Below are positions 34,446 through 41,583 of a DNA stretch of 64,000 nt, piece by piece; position 1 is the first letter of the stretch, and each line of letters starts with the position of its first letter. The notes under the pieces are model-generated. The model was not told where the DNA came from. It was given only the letters and a program-made list of their open reading frames with translations, and made no database searches. Position numbers and translations under genes: made by a program. The stretch spans positions 4,278,001 to 4,342,000 of the forward strand of contig NZ_CP011853.1 of the NCBI RefSeq assembly GCF_001305675.1. Reading direction: 5' to 3'. The stretch comes from Gordonia phthalatica (GTDB lineage: Bacteria > Actinomycetota > Actinomycetes > Mycobacteriales > Mycobacteriaceae).

Positions 34446-37400
34446 TCAGCCCCGCGCCATGTCCACGAACCGAGACAGGTGGAGTTGATGCGCGACGGTG
34501 ATCGTGGCCGTCGGACCGTTACGGTGCTTGCCCACGATGATGTCGGCCTCGCCGGCGCGCGGGTCGTCGCGCTCGATGGAATCGGGTCGGTGCAACAGGA
34601 TGACCATGTCGGCATCCTGCTCCAGGCTGTTGTGGACGGTGATGCCGTCGGCGACGAAGTTGTGCGTGCCGGGAACCGTTGCGTCGAAGACCTCCTGCAC
34701 ACCGACGCTGTCGATCGCGACGATCTTGTCCCAGTACACGTCATTGGTCGCCAGCATCTCGATGTCGGCGTCGTGGAGAACCTTCGCGACTCTGGCGAGG
34801 CGAGACCTGCTCGGCGAGCGCTTCCACATCGCCGCACCGCAGAACTGCGTGCCCATCTCCGACGCGAACCCGCGATGCGTCATCCGCTGCTCCGCGAGCA
34901 GATCACGGACCCTGTTCCAGACCTCCTGCGGCACCGTGTCGGAGTTGGTGTTCGCGGTGACGTCGGCGAGCTTCTCCAGAACCTCGGCTGCCCCGACGGA
35001 ACGCTCGCCGTAGACCCCCGCTTCGGTCAGGAACCTCAGCTGCGCCTCGACACCGCTGATGACCACGTGCCAGCACGTGCGGTAGCCCGCTTTGTTCGCC
35101 GCTGAGATCCGCGCATACACGCCGAGGCGCGCAAGCAGTTGGACCACGTCGTCGGCGAGACGACGCGATGTCGTCGCATAGTAGATCCGCGCCATGTGCG
35201 CCTTGTCGTCCCAGCGGACCGAACCGTCGGTCGCCCACAGATGACTGAGGAAGAGGCCGATCTGCGCGTTGGACAACCCGAAAACAGTTGCCGGGATGAA
35301 CTTCTCGTAGCTCCGCAAGCCGAAGAGGCCGAGCTCGTCGAGCCATGCGGCGATCGGATTCCGCCGGCCGTGCGTGAGTCGATACGGTGAGGGAAGGCGC
35401 AGGGTCACGACACGTGCCTGCGGATGCTCGTCACGCACTGCCGTGATGCCGAAACCGGACGCAGCGGCTCCGACGGCCGCGAGGTTCTGTTCGTCGATGC
35501 TCGCATAGCGGATCGGCTGACGCTTGACGCACGAGCCGTCGCCGATCGTGTGCGCAAGCATGACGAGTTCGTGCTCGGCCATCGTGGTGGTCGCGGCCGG
35601 CTCCGGGACCGTGTGAGGCGCTGCGATGCGCGACCCCACCGACAGCTCTTCCAACGGAACCCAGCCGTCGACCGTCATCAACGGATGATTTCCCGTCGCT
35701 TCGACGACGCGCCCCGAGGCCATCCGAACGCGGAAGACCTCCTTCTCTCCCGTCGAGAACACATTGGTCATCGGTCGCGCGACCATTCGCATGCGTTCGT
35801 CCAGGCTCCAGACGAGCGGACGTTCACCGGTCTCAAGCAGTTCACCGATCGTCACCTGCGCTCCGGTGTCGGCACGCAGGATGCGGGTCGACGCAGGCAG
35901 GCAGCCAGATTCACGCAGGTCAGAGACTTGCGGCTTCTTATCGGTACGCTGCTCGGGACCACGGTTCAGCTGCGAGATCGCGACCACCGGGACTTCGAGC
36001 TCCTTGGCGAGCAGCTTGATCGATCGGGAGAACTCCGAGACCTCCTGCTGTCGTGACTCGACCTTCTTGCCCGAGGTCATCAGCTGCATGTAGTCGATGA
36101 CGACGAGTTTGAGGTCGTGCTTCTGCTTGAGGCGCCGCGCCTTGGCGCGGATCTCCATCATCGTCAGGTTCGGCGAGTCGTCGATGAACAGCGGCGCATC
36201 GGTGATCTCGCCCATGCGGCGCGCGAGGCGGCTCCAGTCGTCGTCGGACATCTTGCCGGAACGCATGTCTCCGAGCTTCACCTTTGCCTCCGCCGACAGC
36301 AGACGCATGACGATCTCGGTCTTGCTCATCTCCAACGAGAACATCGCGGACGTGAGCCCGTGGTGGATCGACGCCGACCGCAGCCAGTCCATGGCGAGGG
36401 TGGAGTTGTGGGTCGGGATCATCGCTTCGCCCGCCAGGTACAGGTGACGGATGTTGTCGACCTGGACGCACCGGACCGGGACGCTCGGGATCGCCCGCAC
36501 GGAGACGACGCGACGCGCACGAACGCTGCCGCGGAGCTCCTTGTGTCGCTGCGCCTTGTCGAAGACCGTGAAGACCTCGTCGGGCGCGTTGAGGCGCACC
36601 CAGCCGCTGCTGGCGCGACGGAACCGGTAACCGAGGCCTGCGGCGAGGTCGCCGACCACGGACGACATGTGGTTGGTGGCGGCGGGGACGGTGATCCAGC
36701 CGTCGTCGTCGACGCGAGCACGCGAATCGAGGATGCCGGCGAGGAGCGCGCGGCGCTGCGAAACCGAGCCGCGGAGGTACTCGTGCGGAATCCGGCCGCC
36801 GAGGTCGGTCATCAGCGTCATGACATCGACGGGACCCTCGGCCTCGATGCGAGCGCCGATCTCCGGGTCGTCGTAGGCCATGCCGGCGAGCGCACCGACC
36901 GTGTACGGCCCGTACGCGAGGGGCCGGTAGGGCAGTTCGAGCGGCTTGGTGTTGGTGATATTGGCACGACCGCCGTACAGCTGCAGCTCATCGGTGGTGA
37001 CGACGCGCTGTTCGCCGTCGATCTCGACCGCCCACTGGTGCTGCTCGTCGGCGACGATGACGGCGCCGTCGTCGAACTCCACCTGGAAGCAGGGGCGACG
37101 CGTCATCACGTCGGTGGTCTCGACGACGGTGGTCGGACGACCGTCGGGGCCGAGCAGCTTGTCGCCCTTCGCGACGCGGCCCATGGTGGTCCACCCGGTC
37201 GGCGTCGGGAGCGGGGTGTCGAGCGAGAGCGCCTTGCCGACACCGGGGCGGGCGGCGACGATGATCATCTGGCCGGGGTGCAGGCCGTTGGTGAGTTCGT
37301 CGAGGTCTTTGAAGCCGGTCGGCACGCCGAGCGAGAGGCCGCCGCGCGACGCGATCGAGTCCAGCTCGTCGAGCGTGGGCTGGAGCAGTTCTTCCAGCGC

Positions 37401-37934
37401 CACGTAGTCCTCGGTGGTGCGGCGTTCCGTGACCTCGTAGATCTCGGCCTGCGCGCGATCGACCACCTCGGCGACGTCCTGGCCGTCGGCACCGGCGTAG
37501 CCGTACTGGACGATGCGGGTGCCCGCCTCGACGAGACGCCGCAGGATCGACTTCTCACCGACGATCTCCGCGTAGTAGCCGGCGTTCGCGGCGGTCGGGA
37601 CCGTCGAGATCAGCGTGTGCAGGTACGGTGCGCCGCCCACTTTGCGGAGCTCGCCCTTGCGCTCCAGTTCCGCGGCGACGGTGACGGCGTCGGCGGGCTC
37701 GCCCTTGCCGTACAGCTCGAGGATCGCGTCGTACACGGCCTGGTGCGCGGGCTTGTAGAAGTCGCCCGGTCGAATGCGCTCGAGGACGTCGGCGATGGCG
37801 TCCTTCGACAGCATCATGCCGCCGAGAACCGACTGCTCCGCCTGCTGGTCCTGCGGTGGCTGGCGGCCGAACTCCTCGGTCGGCGGCTCCGGAGGCAGAT
37901 CCGGCTCTCGACCGTGATCGGCATCGTTAGCCAC
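34446..37934 (-). CDS. dnaB: Replicative DNA helicase DnaB with two inteins
   Basis: A precursor of about 1162 aa that would splice to a DnaB of about 461 aa. The extein has the N-terminal domain (QDQQAEQSVLGGMMLSKDAI), then the RecA-like domain with P-loop GVGK/ST interrupted by intein 1 and DLRESG/SLEQDADMV interrupted by intein 2. Walker B-type KLVVIDYMQLM lies between. The GTG at 37934 (VANDADHG) is chosen because the longer frame runs through the upstream DnaA-box region. DnaB unwinds DNA at the fork. The position next to rplI, rpsR, ssb and rpsF matches mycobacteria. Confidence 0.95.
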   Translation of the reverse strand: MANDADHGREPDLPPEPPTEEFGRQPPQDQQAEQSVLGGMMLSKDAIADVLERIRPGDFYKPAHQAVYDAILELYGKGEPADAVTVAAELERKGELRKVGGAPYLHTLISTVPTAANAGYYAEIVGEKSILRRLVEAGTRIVQYGYAGADGQDVAEVVDRAQAEIYEVTERRTTEDYVALEELLQPTLDELDSIASRGGLSLGVPTGFKDLDELTNGLHPGQMIIVAARPGVGKALSLDTPLPTPTGWTTMGRVAKGDKLLGPDGRPTTVVETTDVMTRRPCFQVEFDDGAVIVADEQHQWAVEIDGEQRVVTTDELQLYGGRANITNTKPLELPYRPLAYGPYTVGALAGMAYDDPEIGARIEAEGPVDVMTLMTDLGGRIPHEYLRGSVSQRRALLAGILDSRARVDDDGWITVPAATNHMSSVVGDLAAGLGYRFRRASSGWVRLNAPDEVFTVFDKAQRHKELRGSVRARRVVSVRAIPSVPVRCVQVDNIRHLYLAGEAMIPTHNSTLAMDWLRSASIHHGLTSAMFSLEMSKTEIVMRLLSAEAKVKLGDMRSGKMSDDDWSRLARRMGEITDAPLFIDDSPNLTMMEIRAKARRLKQKHDLKLVVIDYMQLMTSGKKVESRQQEVSEFSRSIKLLAKELEVPVVAISQLNRGPEQRTDKKPQVSDLRESGCLPASTRILRADTGAQVTIGELLETGERPLVWSLDERMRMVARPMTNVFSTGEKEVFRVRMASGRVVEATGNHPLMTVDGWVPLEELSVGSRIAAPHTVPEPAATTTMAEHELVMLAHTIGDGSCVKRQPIRYASIDEQNLAAVGAAASGFGITAVRDEHPQARVVTLRLPSPYRLTHGRRNPIAAWLDELGLFGLRSYEKFIPATVFGLSNAQIGLFLSHLWATDGSVRWDDKAHMARIYYATTSRRLADDVVQLLARLGVYARISAANKAGYRTCWHVVISGVEAQLRFLTEAGVYGERSVGAAEVLEKLADVTANTNSDTVPQEVWNRVRDLLAEQRMTHRGFASEMGTQFCGAAMWKRSPSRSRLARVAKVLHDADIEMLATNDVYWDKIVAIDSVGVQEVFDATVPGTHNFVADGITVHNSLEQDADMVILLHRPDSIERDDPRAGEADIIVGKHRNGPTATITVAHQLHLSRFVDMARG
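34629..35903 (-). other. Intein 2 of DnaB, class 1 with LAGLIDADG-type endonuclease
   Basis: 425 residues between DLRESG and SLEQDADMV. It starts with Cys (CLPASTRILRAD), has block B ATGNHPLMTVDGW, and ends GTHNFVADGITVHN before Ser+1, all canonical for class 1. Two dodecapeptide motifs of a homing endonuclease are present: LAHTIGDGS and FLSHLWATDGS. The element therefore could still spread to empty dnaB alleles. Confidence 0.9.
36405..37232 (-). other. Intein 1 of DnaB, inserted in the P-loop, class 3-like
   Basis: 276 residues between GVGK and STLAMDW. It starts with Ala (ALSLDTPLPTPTGW), not Cys or Ser, and ends PTHN before Ser+1. Block B carries a Trp (EQHQWAV), block F a Cys (RCVQVDN) and block G a Thr (PTHN). 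That W-C-T combination defines class 3 inteins, which use the block F Cys to start splicing. The central part (YLRGSVSQRRALLAGILDSRAR) looks like a decayed LAGLIDADG domain. Confidence 0.85.
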
Positions 37935-38040
37935 GCACGCACCCCCTACGTCGAACAAGTCCAAATCGCCGGTTTCCAAACGGGAAACCGAACCCTTCAG
38001 AAAGGTTAGGGCGAGGAGCTTGCCACTGCCAAACAGGCCC

Positions 38041-38180
38041 TGTGGATAAACCTGTGGACGGGGTGTGGACAACTTCCGCCGTCGCAGGAGCAAATGTGGA
38101 CAAGCTTGTGGAGCAGTCACCGATTTCATTGCGGATTCGTGCACTTCTCGCAGGTCATGGCATGTTGACGATATCCACAG
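38041..38180. promoter_or_regulatory. Cluster of DnaA-box-like sequences upstream of dnaB
   Basis: Within 140 bp there are TGTGGATAA (38041, perfect complement of TTATCCACA), TGTGGACGG (38053), TGTGGACAA (38064 and 38095, matching the actinobacterial TTGTCCACA form), TGTGGAGCA (38107) and ATATCCACA (38171). They lie in the divergent region between dnaB and the secreted-protein gene at 38342. DnaA could regulate dnaB from here. There is no dnaA or dnaN nearby, so it is not oriC. Confidence 0.65.
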
Positions 38181-38341
38181 AGAATCGATTTCAATTCTCT
38201 CGGCGTGTTGCCTTGCGCCACGCCGAGGGCCGCTTTCATGGCGTGTCGACGTCGTCTGGTTCGCCGTTTTCTGATAGACGAAGCGACCCCGATCACATGA
38301 ACATCGGGAGACGGCCGACCGCCCCGTGTTCCAATGAGTGC

Positions 38342-38902
38342 ATGCGTGCATCGAACCTGGCGCGGGTGGGCGCCACAACGATCGTCCTCATCGTCGCCGC
38401 TCTGATCGCGACTCTGATGCCGAGCAGTGTCGGTACCTCCGACGCCGCACCTCCGACCTCGTTCGACCTGTCCGGCTACCGGGCGGTGAACGCGACCCCA
38501 TACCGTTCGCTCGCGTACGCCGACAACGGCAGGCACTTCTTCCGCACCGGCTCGGTGCTCTGTCAGATCGGCCCCTCGGCGAGCGCGGCAGCCTGCCGCG
38601 TGAAGCCGCGGACGGCACCTCCGGGCGTCGTCGGCGTGGCCTTCTCGGGCGAGACCCAGGGCCCCTACTGGGTTCGCCCGCGAACCACCTTCCGCATCGG
38701 ACCCGCCGGCCGATTCCGCGTCCCGACGCTCAAGGCCGGCAGCCGGATCACCGTCGCCAACGTGACCTGCGCGGTCCCCCGGGCCGGAAAGGTGATCTGC
38801 CGCAACTGGAATCGCGGCTTCGCCGTCAGTCGCTCCGCCCATCGCTTTCTGTACCCGCGCGGGGACCGTGCGCACGACGGCAACCCCAAGGTGCGTGCCT
38901 GA
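38342..38902 (+). CDS. Secreted protein of unknown function
   Basis: 186 aa starting MRASNLARVGATTIVLIVAALIA, a clear signal peptide with likely cleavage after SDAAP. The mature part contains four to five cysteines (VLCQIG, AACRVK, VTCAVP, VICRN) that could form disulphides outside the cell. The frame is open further upstream, but that part covers the DnaA-box region, and the ATG at 38342 gives the signal peptide. Exported small Cys-containing proteins of this kind are common in Mycobacteriales. No function can be named. Confidence 0.75.
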   Translation: MRASNLARVGATTIVLIVAALIATLMPSSVGTSDAAPPTSFDLSGYRAVNATPYRSLAYADNGRHFFRTGSVLCQIGPSASAAACRVKPRTAPPGVVGVAFSGETQGPYWVRPRTTFRIGPAGRFRVPTLKAGSRITVANVTCAVPRAGKVICRNWNRGFAVSRSAHRFLYPRGDRAHDGNPKVRA

Positions 38903-38974
38903 CATCCCTGATGCCCGCAGTTTTCTAACGAAACGGTAGGTTCTAGGGGACAGACGCAACACCCGGAGAGTCCC

Positions 38975-39598
38975 ATGCCTGCTGACAAGACCACCGCCGC
39001 CGCTCCTGCCCGCCTCTCGAAGTCCGAGGTCACCCGAGCGCGGATCATCGACGCCGCGGGCAAGGTCCTCTCCGAGACCGGCTATCAGCACACCCGGCTG
39101 TCGGCGATCGCGGACGCTGCGGGCATGCAGGCCGGCAGCCTCTACTACTACTTCGAGTCCAAGGACCAGCTCGTCGAGGAAGCCCTCGCCGGGGCCACGC
39201 ACGCCGTCCACGTTGCCGTGCAGGACGCCATCGATCAGCTGTCCGACGCCACCGCGGGCCAGCGGCTCTTCGCCGCGATGCGCGCCTTCATCTCCACGCG
39301 ACTGGAGCTCGGCGCCGTCTCGCCCGCCCACATCCGCAACTACCGCGATCTGCCCGACGAGATGCGCGAACGACTCCGCCCCGAGATGGAGGCCGTCTCG
39401 AAGCTGTGGAACCGCCTCGTCCGCGACGCCGTCGCCTCCGGCGAGATCCGCGCCGACATCGACCCCGACACGCTGCACCTGTTCGTCTTCCACACCTCCG
39501 AGCAGATCGCGAAGTGGCCACCGTCGCAGCGGGAGTCGATCGCGGAGACCACGGACGTGATGTTCCGACTGATGGTCACCGGGCTGACGGGGCCGTAG
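38975..39598 (+). CDS. TetR/AcrR-family regulator
   Basis: 207 aa with an N-terminal HTH (SEVTRARIIDAAGKVLSETGYQHTRLSAIADAAGMQAGSLYYYF, about residues 17-60) and a helical ligand domain. The YYYFESKDQLVEEAL segment is typical of the family. It is monocistronic between the secreted protein and a shared terminator, and convergent with rplI. There is no adjacent obvious target, so its regulon is unknown. Confidence 0.88.
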   Translation: MPADKTTAAAPARLSKSEVTRARIIDAAGKVLSETGYQHTRLSAIADAAGMQAGSLYYYFESKDQLVEEALAGATHAVHVAVQDAIDQLSDATAGQRLFAAMRAFISTRLELGAVSPAHIRNYRDLPDEMRERLRPEMEAVSKLWNRLVRDAVASGEIRADIDPDTLHLFVFHTSEQIAKWPPSQRESIAETTDVMFRLMVTGLTGP

Positions 39599-39615
39599 GG
39601 CGTCCCACAGACACG

Positions 39616-39654
39616 AACGAGGCCGGCCTCCCGAAGGAGACCGGCCTCGTTCTT
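39616..39654. terminator. Bidirectional terminator between tetR and rplI
   Basis: AACGAGGCCGG is followed, 14 nt later, by its exact complement CCGGCCTCGTT and then TCTT. The stem lies between two convergent genes and can end both transcripts. Confidence 0.85.
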
Positions 39655-39666
39655 GGTTTCGCTACG

Positions 39667-40116
39667 TCAGCTGACGACGGCGAGGCTCAGCTTGGCCTCC
39701 ACCTTCGGGTGCAGCTTGACGATGACGGGGTACTCGCCGAGAGCCTTGATGTGGCCCTTGGGGAGCTCCACGTTGCGCTTGTCGACGGCGGGGCCGCCGG
39801 CGGTGCGGATCGCGTTCGCGACGTCCGCAGCCGAGACCGAACCGAACAGCTTGCCCGAGTTCTGAGTCTTGACGGTCAGCGAGACGTTCTCGAGGCCCTC
39901 GAGGGCCTGCTTGATCTCGTTGGCGTGATCGAGGTCGCGCACGGCACGAGCCTCCTGCGAACGACGGATGCCGTCGACCTGCTTCAGCGCGCCGCGGGTG
40001 GCGACGATCGCCAGGCCGCGAGGCAGCAGGTAGTTGCGGCCGTAGCCGTCGCGCACCTCAACGGTGTCGCCGGCTTCGCCGAGGTTCTCAACAGCGGCGG
40101 TCAGGATCAGCTTCAT
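39667..40116 (-). CDS. rplI: Ribosomal protein bL9
   Basis: 149 aa. The N-terminal domain MKLILTAAVENLGEAGDTVEVRDGYGRNYLLPRGLAI is diagnostic, and a long connecting helix leads to the C-terminal rRNA-binding domain (KLHPKVEAKLSLAVVS). It is the last gene of the rpsF-ssb-rpsR-rplI operon, 20 bp after rpsR. Confidence 0.97.
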   Translation of the reverse strand: MKLILTAAVENLGEAGDTVEVRDGYGRNYLLPRGLAIVATRGALKQVDGIRRSQEARAVRDLDHANEIKQALEGLENVSLTVKTQNSGKLFGSVSAADVANAIRTAGGPAVDKRNVELPKGHIKALGEYPVIVKLHPKVEAKLSLAVVS

Positions 40117-40136
40117 TGTTCTGTTTCCCTTCCCGC

Positions 40137-40391
40137 TCAGCGTCCGGTCGACGTGAACGGCAGCAGAGCCACCTCACGCGAGTTCTTCACGGCCACGGCG
40201 ATGTCGCGCTGGTGCTGCACGCAGTTGCCGGTGACTCGACGCGAACGGATCTTGCCGCGGTCCGACAGGAAACGACGCAGCAGCGCGGTGTCCTTGTAGT
40301 CGATGACGGTCTTCTTGTCCTTGCAGAAGGTGCAGGCCTTGGCCTTCGTGACCTTCTCAACGCGGGGCTTGCGGCCCTTTTGCTTTGCCAT
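40137..40391 (-). CDS. rpsR: Ribosomal protein bS18, zinc-ligand (C+) form
   Basis: 84 aa. The bS18 core is clear (VIDYKDTALLRRFLSDRGKIRSRRVTG...QHQRDIAVAVKNSREVALLPF). A CTFC pair near residue 20 plus the later C-x-x-H (NCVQH) suggest a zinc-binding version. Mycobacteria keep zinc-free paralogues for zinc starvation, and this is the zinc-dependent type. It pairs with bS6 on the 30S platform. Confidence 0.96.
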   Translation of the reverse strand: MAKQKGRKPRVEKVTKAKACTFCKDKKTVIDYKDTALLRRFLSDRGKIRSRRVTGNCVQHQRDIAVAVKNSREVALLPFTSTGR

Positions 40392-40431
40392 GTATTGCTC
40401 CAGTTAATGGTCTCCGGGTAGCAGCCCGGAA

Positions 40432-40998
40432 TCAGAAAGGTGGTTCGTCGTCCCCGCCGCCGAAGCCGCCGCCCGCTGCGGGCGCACTGCCCCACGGGTC
40501 GTCGGCAGGCCGGTTGGCGCTCTGGGGGCGTCCCTGCTGCTGGCCGTAGCCGCCGCCGGAGTTTCCGCCGCCCTGATTGCCTCCGTATCCGCCGCCTTGG
40601 TTTCCGCCGAAGTTGCCTCCGCCGCCACCGTTGTTACGGGGCGTGCGGGTCACCTTGGCGGTCGCGTAGCGGAGCGAGGGACCGATCTCATCCACTTCGA
40701 GCTCAACCACGGTGCGACGCTCCCCTTCACGGGTTTCGTACGACCGCTGCTTGAGCTTGCCCTGAACCACGACTCGGGTGCCCTTCTGAAGGGACTCGGT
40801 CACGTTCTCTGCGGCGTCGCGCCAGATGCTGCAGCGGAGGAACAGCGCTTCGCCGTCCTTCCACTCGTTGGTCTGACGATCGAATGTCCGCGGAGTGGAG
40901 GCCACCGTGAAGTTGGCTACCGGTGCGCCGGATGCGGTGAACCGCAGTTCCGGGTCGGCAGTCAGGTTTCCGATGACCGTGATGACCGTGTCCGTCAT
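40432..40998 (-). CDS. ssb: Single-stranded DNA-binding protein
   Basis: 188 aa. The OB-fold covers about residues 1-110 (TVITVIGNLTADPELRFTASGAPVANFTVAS...). A glycine/asparagine-rich linker follows, and the conserved acidic tail GGGDDEPPF contacts partner proteins. It lies between rpsF and rpsR, the standard bacterial arrangement, and protects single-stranded DNA in replication and repair. Confidence 0.97.
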   Translation of the reverse strand: MTDTVITVIGNLTADPELRFTASGAPVANFTVASTPRTFDRQTNEWKDGEALFLRCSIWRDAAENVTESLQKGTRVVVQGKLKQRSYETREGERRTVVELEVDEIGPSLRYATAKVTRTPRNNGGGGGNFGGNQGGGYGGNQGGGNSGGGYGQQQGRPQSANRPADDPWGSAPAAGGGFGGGDDEPPF

Positions 40999-41140
40999 GA
41001 GTCTCCCCTAATCGTGTCGAGGACGCTGCTGTCTGATGTGTCAGTGCGCACCTGTAGTGGTTGACACCACCCTATGTGCCATCACCGACAAATTCAGCGA
41101 TGAATCCACACCGTCTGCAGCGGCCTCGTGGGCCTGTGGA

Positions 41141-41422
41141 TTACTTGCGCAGGACCTTGGTACGAAGCACCGACTCGTTCAGCTTCAGCTGACGATCGAG
41201 CTCGTTCACGGTCGCCGGAGTCGCGTTGAGCTGAACGACGGCGTAGATGCCCTCGTTGTTCTTCGCGATCTCGTAGGCCAAGCGGCGCTTGCCCCAGATC
41301 TCGACGTCGTCCACCTTGCCGCCTTCGTTGCGAACAACGTTGAGGAAGGTATCCAGGGATGGGGCGACGGTGCGTTCGTCCAGGCTCGGATCGAGGATCA
41401 CCATCAGTTCGTAATGACGCAT
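41141..41422 (-). CDS. rpsF: Ribosomal protein bS6
   Basis: 93 aa. MRHYELMVILDPSLDERTVAP and the WGKRRLAYEIAKNNEGIYAVV segment are diagnostic. It is the first gene of the rpsF-ssb-rpsR-rplI operon, with GGAGG upstream and a leader hairpin. Confidence 0.97.
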   Translation of the reverse strand: MRHYELMVILDPSLDERTVAPSLDTFLNVVRNEGGKVDDVEIWGKRRLAYEIAKNNEGIYAVVQLNATPATVNELDRQLKLNESVLRTKVLRK

Positions 41423-41451
41423 AAGACCACATCACCTCCTATGGGCTTTCG

Positions 41452-41470
41452 GCCACGGACGTTCCGTGGC
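41452..41470 (-). promoter_or_regulatory. Hairpin in the rpsF leader
   Basis: On the minus strand GCCACGG-AACGT-CCGTGGC forms a perfect 7-bp stem about 30 nt upstream of the rpsF start, followed by CGAAAGCC. bS6:bS18 leader elements occur here in many bacteria, so autoregulation is possible, but the full motif was not verified. Confidence 0.4.
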
Positions 41471-41583
41471 AGGAGGGTCGCCTGCGTCGGCAACCTGTCT
41501 AAGATACATGACCGCCGGTTGACCTGCGAAATCCCCGTCGACCCGTGACGGCGGAGGTCGGCGGCCTGCATTAGTCTTCTCGC

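Noticed and set aside
36117..38009. 630-aa frame antisense to dnaB
   Set aside because: Arg/Asp/Val-rich mirror of dnaB coding sequence, no domains.
38041..38180. Chromosomal origin oriC
   Set aside because: DnaA boxes are present, but no dnaA, dnaN or rpmH genes and no AT-rich unwinding stretch.
38042..38341. Upstream extension of the secreted protein gene
   Set aside because: It would place the signal peptide 100 residues inside the protein and runs through the DnaA-box cluster.
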